A stretch of 13,137 nucleotides of DNA from an uncultured Oscillospiraceae bacterium (GTDB lineage Bacteria > Bacillota > Clostridia > Oscillospirales > Oscillospiraceae). Below, one piece after another: positions 7,948 through 13,137 of this stretch. Location: assembly GCA_934512135.1 (NCBI GenBank), contig CAKSWT010000025.1, positions 1 through 13,137 of the forward strand, given 5' to 3'. Positions within the stretch are counted from its first letter, which is position 1; each line of letters opens with the position of its first letter. A program made the translations under genes and the position numbers. The notes beneath the pieces were generated by a model that was given only the letters and a program-made list of their open reading frames with translations, did not search any database and was not told the DNA's origin.

Positions 7948-7976
7948 AGTATAGCTCATCCAAATTGCAAAAGCAA
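7948..7976 (-). promoter_or_regulatory. Candidate promoter of the third AraC gene
   Basis: On the minus strand, TTGCTT (7976-7971) and TATACT (7953-7948) are separated by exactly 17 bases, about 40 bases before the GTG start. One CAAATTGC repeat lies inside the spacer, where a bound regulator would block RNA polymerase. Confidence 0.5.
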
Positions 7977-8050
7977 TGATTTTCGTCAAAAATTACTTTT
8001 CCAAATTTCTTCGCCAAATTGCAAAGCACATCCACCATAATACAAATTGC
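7961..8050 (+). repeat. Three CAAATTGC repeats, candidate operators
   Basis: CAAATTGC occurs at 7961-7968, 8015-8022 and 8043-8050, all in the same orientation. The first two extend to the longer match CCAAATTGCAAA (7960-7971 and 8014-8025), and a partial copy CCAAATTT lies at 8001-8008. Starts are 54 and 28 bases apart. The first copy falls within the regulator's own promoter and the third overlaps the -35 box of the reductase promoter. The arrangement suits binding sites of the divergent AraC protein, although the gap is AT-rich. Confidence 0.5.
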
Positions 8051-8075
8051 GCTTTCTGCCCTTCATTTCTATAAT
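8047..8075 (+). promoter_or_regulatory. Candidate promoter of the right operon
   Basis: TTGCGC (8047-8052) and a perfect TATAAT (8070-8075) are spaced by 17 bases. The start codon follows 44 bases after the -10 box. GGGGTG at 8109-8114 is the ribosome binding site. The imperfect -35 box overlaps a CAAATTGC repeat, which fits regulated use. Confidence 0.6.
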
Positions 8076-8119
8076 GAAGATAATTACAACGTAATAAAAT
8101 CACGATACGGGGTGAACCT

Positions 8120-10231
8120 ATGGACTTTTCACACATCTTTTCTCCCATTTCCGTTGGAGGCCGGCAACTGAAAAGCCGACTGACCCACACCAAAAGCGGC
8201 GGCGGACTGGACGGCACCCCCAGCCAGTTCGAGCGCTCCACGGCATACTATGTGGCCATGGCAAAAAATGGCGCAGCCCTGGTCTGTGTCACCGTGGGCA
8301 CCTGGCCGGACTGTGAGGGAAAGCGCAGCGTCATGTCCAATGTCTTCATGGACGACCCGGACATTCAGGAGGGGTTCCGGAGGCTGGTGGAGGCAGTCCA
8401 TCAGGAGGATACCCTCTGTATGGCATCCCTGATGAATGTGGAGCCCCAGGAGCTGTCCATCTGCGAACTGCCCAGCTGGGACTTCGATTTTCAGGGAGAC
8501 TACAACCCTAACTTCAAGAACAAGCCCGCCATTTCCACCCGGCGCATTGAGGGCATGATCGAGGATTTTGTCTATCAGTGCAGGGAGCTGAAAAAACTGG
8601 GCTTTGACGGCGCCACCTTCTACATGAGCTACCGGGCCTCCATTCTGGCAAACGCCATTGATCCGGTGTTGAACCAGCGGACAGATCAGTGGGGCGGCAG
8701 CACCCTGGATGAACGCGCCCGGCTCCCGCTGGAGATTTTCCGACGGGTCAAGGAGGCCTGCGGCAGGGATTTCCTCATTGAAATTCAGACCTCCGCCACC
8801 ACCGAAGAACCCGGCTATGATCTTGCATACTGGCTGGACTTCTGTCAGCTCTGCGAAGGACTGGTGGACATCTTCCAGATCCGGGGCTGGGACGGCTCCT
8901 ACACCCATGTGACGGGCTTCAACTCCACCAAGGAAAGTCCCTATAACCTGCAATTTGCCGAAGCCTTCAAGAAACGGGGCATCAAGGCTCTGGTGGCACC
9001 CGTGGGCGGCTTTGGGGATCCAGAGACCATGGAGCAGTTCTTGGCCCAGGGCAAGACCGATCTCATCGCCATGGCCAGAGCCTATATCGCCGATCTTCAT
9101 CTGGCGGACAAGCTGAAGGCAGGCCACCCCGAGGACGTGACTCCCTGTCTCCGGTGTATGGGAAAGTGCGATTTCCCCTCCTGCGCGGTGAACCCGGAGT
9201 ACAGCCTGCTGAAGTTTCCCGATCTGTTCCCCCCTGCCGGAGCACCCAAGCGGGTGGCCATCATCGGCGGCGGTGCCTCCGGAATCCGTGCGGCCATGGC
9301 GGCGGTACAGCGGGGGCATCAGGTAGAGCTCTACGAAAAGGATACAGAGCTAGGGGGGCAGGCGAAATTCGCAAAATACTGCGACTTCAAGTGGAATCTC
9401 CGGGACTACCTCAAATGGCTGGTGCATCAGGCGGAGACCTGCGGCGCGGAACTCCACTTGGGTGTAGAGGCAACACCGGAGCTGCTGAAATCCAAGGGCT
9501 ATGATGCCATCGTATGCGCCATGGGCTCCAGGCCAAAGACCCTGCCCATCCCCGGAGCCGATGATCCGGCGCTGTTTTCCGTGGATCAGGTGTTCGGTCA
9601 CGAGGATCAGCTGGGTCACCGGGTGGTGGTGGTCGGCGGCGGCCCATCCGGCTGCGAGACCGCCCTGTATCTAGCTCGCTGCGGCCATCAGGTGACGCTG
9701 CTGACCAGAAGCCAGCAGGTCTATACGGACAACACCCACTGCATTTATGGCGAAAAACAGGCCTATGTGAACGAAAAGAATCTCACGGTGGTGGAATTCG
9801 CCGCCACGGAGTCCATTGCCCCCACGGCTGTCACCGCCCGGGTGCAGACCAACGCCGTCCGGAAAAAGCTCACCTTCCAGACTGTGGGGAAGATGCTCCG
9901 AAAGCCCGCTCCGGCGGTGGAGAAAATCCCCGGCTTCCTGTATCCGGAATATCCCGATACCCAGAAGCTGCTGGCAGAGGCCCAGATAAAGCCTGCCGGT
10001 GGGTTTCCCCATCCCCCGGAGGCGCCGGAGCCGGATATCATTCCCGCCTACGAGCTTCGCGAATTTCCCTGCGACAGCGTGGTGGTATCCGGCGGACGTG
10101 TTCCCTGCCGGGAGGCCGCCGCGGCCTTTGCAGGCTGCGCCCCGGAGATATACGTAATCGGCGACAATGTCACCCCCGGTAGTATTCAGGAATGCACCCT
10201 CACCGCCTACGCTGCGGCCATGGCGCTATAA
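8120..10231 (+). CDS. OYE-type FMN/[4Fe-4S]/FAD oxidoreductase (2-enoate reductase-like)
   Basis: Predicted cytoplasmic reductase of 703 residues, paralogous to the protein at 3684. Residues 1-335 form an OYE-type FMN barrel (NQRTDQWGGS at 185-194). Cysteines 343, 346, 350 and 355 should hold a [4Fe-4S] cluster. The FAD site starts at IIGGGASGIRAA (381-392), the NAD(P)H site at VVVGGGPSGCE (503-513), and YVIGDN lies at 678-683. Family chemistry is reduction of an activated double bond using NAD(P)H via FAD, the cluster and FMN. The gapless alignment I made by eye with FadH puts Ser174 in place of the catalytic Tyr and Asp258 where the catalytic His would be. The classical Q-x-x-H-x-G-R segment reads ASLMNV (102-107). 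Unlike the left copy, the late Arg of the flavin site is kept (Arg320, AMAR). About 45-55 extra residues, Pro-rich in places (GGFPHPPEAPEP), sit between ~580 and 640. It is first in its operon and has no terminator before the lipoprotein gene. The substrate is unknown. Confidence 0.88.
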   Translation: MDFSHIFSPISVGGRQLKSRLTHTKSGGGLDGTPSQFERSTAYYVAMAKNGAALVCVTVGTWPDCEGKRSVMSNVFMDDPDIQEGFRRLVEAVHQEDTLCMASLMNVEPQELSICELPSWDFDFQGDYNPNFKNKPAISTRRIEGMIEDFVYQCRELKKLGFDGATFYMSYRASILANAIDPVLNQRTDQWGGSTLDERARLPLEIFRRVKEACGRDFLIEIQTSATTEEPGYDLAYWLDFCQLCEGLVDIFQIRGWDGSYTHVTGFNSTKESPYNLQFAEAFKKRGIKALVAPVGGFGDPETMEQFLAQGKTDLIAMARAYIADLHLADKLKAGHPEDVTPCLRCMGKCDFPSCAVNPEYSLLKFPDLFPPAGAPKRVAIIGGGASGIRAAMAAVQRGHQVELYEKDTELGGQAKFAKYCDFKWNLRDYLKWLVHQAETCGAELHLGVEATPELLKSKGYDAIVCAMGSRPKTLPIPGADDPALFSVDQVFGHEDQLGHRVVVVGGGPSGCETALYLARCGHQVTLLTRSQQVYTDNTHCIYGEKQAYVNEKNLTVVEFAATESIAPTAVTARVQTNAVRKKLTFQTVGKMLRKPAPAVEKIPGFLYPEYPDTQKLLAEAQIKPAGGFPHPPEAPEPDIIPAYELREFPCDSVVVSGGRVPCREAAAAFAGCAPEIYVIGDNVTPGSIQECTLTAYAAAMAL

Positions 10232-10282
10232 TGTCGAGAACCCACAACGGGACTCAATAAATACTAGATCAGGAGGATTATC

Positions 10283-12007
10283 ATGAAAAAGTTATTCGCG
10301 ATTCTACTTGTGGCAGCTATGCTTCTGACCGCATTCGCAGGCTGTGGAGGAATCAGCACCTCCTCAATTCCCAATGAGACCGATTCTGCCTCCGCCCTTG
10401 CAGACGTCACGGAAGCAGAACCTGCAGTGGAACCCGAGCCTACCCATGAGGAAGCGTCCAAGCCAGACGTCGAAGAAGCCTCCGCCGAACCGGTAGGTGA
10501 AGCCCCTCAGCCCAGTCTGTCGTATCCTTTGGTCACGGATGGCAGCGAACAGGTTACCGTTTGGGTTTCCCTTCCGCCTCATGTAGCCCCCTACATGGAG
10601 GACGTATCTGAGTCTGCCGCCTATCGGGCAGCCGCTGAGGCCACCGGAATCAAGATGGTTACTACTACCGTTTCTGCAGCCGTGGAGGCCGAGCAGTTCC
10701 AGCTGATGTGTGCTGGCGGCACGACCGGTGACTATGACATCATTGTGGGCGCAACCAGAGCTTACGGCAGCGCTGATGCCGCCATCGAGGACGAAATCGT
10801 CATTGACCTTTCTGACTATCTGGCCGAGTATATGCCCGACTACTATAACTTCCTCCAGAGCGATGAGGAAGTCCGCAAGCTCCTGACCACCGATTCCGGT
10901 GCCATTGCAGATATTGCAGGCCGTGCCACCGGTGGTCGTCCCCAGGGCTTCGGCATCCGCAAGGACTGGCTGGATAAGTCCGGGCTGGATATCCCCACCA
11001 CCTATGACGAGCTCTATAATGTACTCACCGTATTCAAAAATGACTACAACTGCCCCGAGCCTCTGCTCATGTACTCCACCGGCTTCCTGGACAACGACTT
11101 CCTGTGCTCCGGCTTCGGCATGACCCAGAACGGCTATTACGTGGAGGACGGTACCATTAAGTTTGCCTATCTGGAGGATTCCTTCAAGCAGTACTGTCAG
11201 TTGATTTCCAAGTGGTACGCTGAGGGGCTGCTCTCCAAAGACTTCCTGAACAATGTCCAAGGTGCCGGCATCTCCTACGATGCCCAGATGCAGGATGGCA
11301 CCGCTGGTGTCTTTATGACCGGTGTTGATATTTTCTCTTCCAGCAGCGCCGAATCCGCCTCCGATCCCGACTGGGAGGCCGTACCCATGGCTGATGTGAC
11401 TGTAAACAGTGGCGATACGATTACTATGGGCAACACCCCCAACAGCGATCCTCTCTCTAACAAGTGGAACGTGACCACCGGTGTTTCCGAGGAACGCATG
11501 GCAAACGTTTTGGGCTTTGTCAACTGGTTCTTTACCGAGGAGGGATCCATTGCCTGCAACTTCGGCATCGAAGGCGAAGGCTTTGAGTACGACACCGACG
11601 GTAATCCCAAACTGACCGAGCTGGTTACGAACAACCCTGAGGGTATGGGCTCCTTTATTGCCGAGGCCATCTATCTGAACTGGTGTGCCCCCTACACCTT
11701 GGATACCCGCTACTATGACAGCATCTATGATACCGAGGCGCAGGCTAGTGCAACGGATATCTGGAACAGCAACCGGAATAACTCTCAGCAGTATCACGGT
11801 GATCTGACCAGTGATGAGAACAGTGCTTATAATGCCGTCTACAGCGATATCGATACCTACATTGACAACATGGCAGTCTCCTTTATGACCGGCGCAGCCG
11901 ATGTGAACGCCGAATGGGATACCTTCGTTTCCACGATTGAATCCATGGATATTGCCAGCTGCATCCAGATTAAGCAGGATGCCTATGACCGCTTTGTAAA
12001 CAGATAA
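10283..12007 (+). CDS. Extracellular solute-binding lipoprotein (ABC-type)
   Basis: Predicted membrane-anchored substrate binder of 574 residues. Residues 1-20 form a signal peptide (MKKLFAILLV) ending in the lipobox FAGC, with lipidated Cys21. Residues 22-85 are a Glu/Pro/Ala/Ser-rich tether. The rest is the family 1 (LplA-like) solute-binding fold. Shared blocks show it is a paralogue of the lipoprotein at 1881: IRKDWLDKSGL, VFKNDYNC, and the C-terminal AADVN with AYDRF. Overall similarity looks moderate, so the two may bind different ligands. AGGAGG at 10271-10276 supports the start. It lies 51 bases after the reductase with no terminator between them, so both should share a transcript; the order is reversed compared with the left module. 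No membrane permease or ATPase follows within the window. It may deliver the reductase's substrate to a transporter encoded elsewhere. Confidence 0.88.
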   Translation: MKKLFAILLVAAMLLTAFAGCGGISTSSIPNETDSASALADVTEAEPAVEPEPTHEEASKPDVEEASAEPVGEAPQPSLSYPLVTDGSEQVTVWVSLPPHVAPYMEDVSESAAYRAAAEATGIKMVTTTVSAAVEAEQFQLMCAGGTTGDYDIIVGATRAYGSADAAIEDEIVIDLSDYLAEYMPDYYNFLQSDEEVRKLLTTDSGAIADIAGRATGGRPQGFGIRKDWLDKSGLDIPTTYDELYNVLTVFKNDYNCPEPLLMYSTGFLDNDFLCSGFGMTQNGYYVEDGTIKFAYLEDSFKQYCQLISKWYAEGLLSKDFLNNVQGAGISYDAQMQDGTAGVFMTGVDIFSSSSAESASDPDWEAVPMADVTVNSGDTITMGNTPNSDPLSNKWNVTTGVSEERMANVLGFVNWFFTEEGSIACNFGIEGEGFEYDTDGNPKLTELVTNNPEGMGSFIAEAIYLNWCAPYTLDTRYYDSIYDTEAQASATDIWNSNRNNSQQYHGDLTSDENSAYNAVYSDIDTYIDNMAVSFMTGAADVNAEWDTFVSTIESMDIASCIQIKQDAYDRFVNR

Positions 12008-12011
12008 TGAG

Positions 12012-12043
12012 ACTGGGGCAAGGGCGTATCTCCTTGCCCCAGT
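12012..12043 (+). other. 12-bp perfect intercistronic hairpin
   Basis: ACTGGGGCAAGG (12012-12023) pairs perfectly with CCTTGCCCCAGT (12032-12043) around an eight-base loop, directly after the lipoprotein stop codon. No T-run follows, and the ribosome binding site of the next gene (AAGGAG, 12047-12052) starts three bases later. It could protect the upstream message or dampen translation of the flavodoxin-like gene. Partial termination is possible. Confidence 0.55.
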
Positions 12044-12059
12044 TGAAAGGAGCTTTTCT

Positions 12060-12911
12060 ATGGTAAAACAAAGACGTGCGCTGATTCTCTACGCGACCAT
12101 GACCAAAAACACGGAGAAGATTGCCCGGTGGTTTAAAGAAACCTTTGAGGAATACAAGTGGGAAGTGACCATGCTGCGGCTGACAAATAAAATGGACCTG
12201 GAGGAGGTCCAGCCTCAGGTGTATTTCGACGACTATGACGTAATCTGCCTAGGCAGCCCTATTGTGGCAGGCTACCCGCTGAAGATTGTCAGCAAGCTGT
12301 TTAGCCTTGGTGCTCACAGCGGCCTGGAGGAGCAGACTGCCGCCACGGTAGAGGGCGGCGCGAAAGAGTTCTCCATGCCTGCAGGCGGCCCACCGCCCCA
12401 GGACGTGGAAAAGCCGGTTCCCAAGGAACTCCAGTGGCGTCGTTCCGGCAACCGTGGCCCCTATCCCGGTGCCATCTATCAGGACCAGTTCAAGCCCTTG
12501 GGCGTGGTATTTACCACCTACGGCGGAGGCTTCTACGGATCTGACGAGTGTACTGCCACTTTGGAAATTTTGAAGCTGTTCCTCCAGCTGAATAATGTTG
12601 CCGTAGTGGGCCGCTTCGCCTGCTGTGGCAAGGAGTTTGGCCCCGCTGGACTGAAACCCGGTGAGAAGCCCATGTTCAACCACGCCGAGGACGGCACACC
12701 CCTACCCATCCCCGATGCGGAGATTTACGAGAAAGCCGACGGCACCACCTTCAGCGCCACCTACTTCTTCCACGCCCGCATGTGGGATAAGCCGGGCCCC
12801 AGAGATGAGGCCAAGGCGAAAGCGCTGATTGGAGACCTGGTAGAGGACTACTTCTGCACCTTTGACGGCCGAAGGAATATGGTTGGATCTCAGTATATCA
12901 GCATCAGCTAA
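12060..12911 (+). CDS. Flavodoxin-like FMN-binding protein
   Basis: Predicted cytoplasmic electron-transfer protein of 283 residues. The N-terminus has the flavodoxin phosphate loop TMTKNT at 13-18 after the first strand (RALILYA). A second FMN loop is at CLGSPIVAGYP (63-73) and a third at TTYGGGF (152-158). Simple flavodoxins have ~140-180 residues; this one carries a Gly/Pro-rich insert at about 90-140 (PAGGPPPQDVEKPVPKE) and a long C-terminal part containing GRFACCGKEFGP (184-195). Cys188 and Cys189 could be redox-active, which is inference. AAGGAG before the ATG supports the start. It lies 52 bases after the lipoprotein gene in the same operon as the OYE-type reductase, so a role as its electron donor or partner is likely. 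From memory, flavodoxin-like genes also sit beside OYE-type bilirubin reductase genes (bilR/bilS) in gut bacteria; I do not claim this protein is BilS. Confidence 0.82.
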   Translation: MVKQRRALILYATMTKNTEKIARWFKETFEEYKWEVTMLRLTNKMDLEEVQPQVYFDDYDVICLGSPIVAGYPLKIVSKLFSLGAHSGLEEQTAATVEGGAKEFSMPAGGPPPQDVEKPVPKELQWRRSGNRGPYPGAIYQDQFKPLGVVFTTYGGGFYGSDECTATLEILKLFLQLNNVAVVGRFACCGKEFGPAGLKPGEKPMFNHAEDGTPLPIPDAEIYEKADGTTFSATYFFHARMWDKPGPRDEAKAKALIGDLVEDYFCTFDGRRNMVGSQYISIS

Positions 12912-12928
12912 ATCGAGGAGGATTCGTT

Positions 12929-13137
12929 ATGAGGACAATTATTGCAAAGGCCCCTGCCTACGGTATGCCCACCCTGGCTGGTGCCGTCAACAAGCCCGAA
13001 AAGGTAAACGCCATACCCCCCGGACCCCCTCCGGGAGAGTTTGGTCAGGCTCCGGCAATCAAGCCCTGCCCGCCCACCTGCCGCCCCTCGGAGCATCCCG
13101 GCTCTGTGCCCGGCGCGGATGTGGAGCCCGGCAAGCC
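12929..13137 (+). CDS. Proline-rich protein of unknown function (partial, 3' end missing)
   Basis: An open frame starts at ATG 12929, preceded by a strong ribosome binding site GAGGAGG (12915-12921) only 17 bases after the flavodoxin-like gene, and runs off the window. The 69 complete codons encode an N-terminus MRTIIAKAPAYGMPTLAG followed by a Pro/Gly-rich segment: 16 of 69 residues are Pro, including PPGPPPGE and CPPTC. There is no signal peptide or membrane segment. I do not recognise it. Position and spacing make it the next gene of the operon. The Pro-rich part could be a flexible leader before a folded domain encoded beyond the window, and the CPPTC pair could bind metal or form a disulfide. 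It echoes the Pro-rich insert of the flavodoxin-like protein before it. Confidence 0.6.
   Translation, partial: MRTIIAKAPAYGMPTLAGAVNKPEKVNAIPPGPPPGEFGQAPAIKPCPPTCRPSEHPGSVPGADVEPGK

Noticed and set aside
8129..9319. Open frame of 396 codons on the minus strand, opposite the second reductase
   Set aside because: Antisense by-product of G+C-rich codon use in a clearly coding reductase; the translation matches no protein type and has no ribosome binding site.
10364..11797. Long open frame (477 codons) on the minus strand, opposite the second lipoprotein gene
   Set aside because: It lies wholly antisense to a gene with a signal peptide, lipobox, ribosome binding site and a paralogue. Its own translation is repetitive in Gly/Val/Ile and shows no domain or start signal.
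3684..12911. Identification as a bilirubin reductase (bilR/bilS) locus
   Set aside because: An OYE reductase with a flavodoxin-like neighbour recalls bilR/bilS, but I cannot match diagnostic residues, the regulators are AraC rather than MarR, and the linked lipoproteins are not part of that cluster as I know it.
1..13137. CRISPR arrays, tRNA or rRNA genes, transposases
   Set aside because: No regularly spaced repeats, tRNA cloverleaf, rRNA-like sequence or transposase motif was seen on either strand.

Overview
The window looks like chromosomal DNA from an anaerobic, Gram-positive Clostridia-type bacterium, of the kind found in the gut or rumen. The evidence is strong AGGAGG-type ribosome binding sites, two lipoprotein solute-binding proteins with Gram-positive style lipoboxes, three AraC/YesN-like regulators, and two large FMN/[4Fe-4S]/FAD old-yellow-enzyme (OYE) reductases. 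I cannot name the species.

Layout. Positions 1-446 are AT-rich and hold a decayed piece of a CD-NTase, the nucleotidyltransferase of CBASS-type anti-phage defence. The left module follows: an AraC-family regulator on the minus strand (454-1740), a divergent promoter region, then a solute-binding lipoprotein (1881-3599) and an OYE-type reductase (3684-5660) on the plus strand, closed by a perfect bidirectional terminator (5696-5743). Next come a 5'-truncated AraC regulator (5755-6333, minus) and about 325 bases of non-coding debris with two hairpins. The right module starts with a third AraC regulator (6659-7909, minus), then a divergent control region with three CAAATTGC repeats, then a second OYE-type reductase (8120-10231), a second solute-binding lipoprotein (10283-12007), a flavodoxin-like protein (12060-12911) and the start of a proline-rich gene that runs off the window (12929-13137).

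How the genes may work together. The two modules contain the same three parts: AraC regulator, lipoprotein substrate binder and multi-cofactor reductase. Gene order differs (binder-reductase on the left, reductase-binder on the right), and the right module is richer in G+C. I infer two related 'capture and reduce' units: the lipoprotein binds a compound outside the cell, a transporter not seen here imports it, and the cytoplasmic reductase reduces it. The regulator probably responds to the compound. The flavodoxin-like protein may feed electrons to the right-hand reductase. Both reductases have lost the Tyr/His catalytic pair of 2,4-dienoyl-CoA reductase and several classical OYE flavin-site residues. 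They also carry a compressed cluster-binding cysteine motif, so they probably form a divergent subfamily with an unknown substrate. The substrate cannot be read from the sequence.
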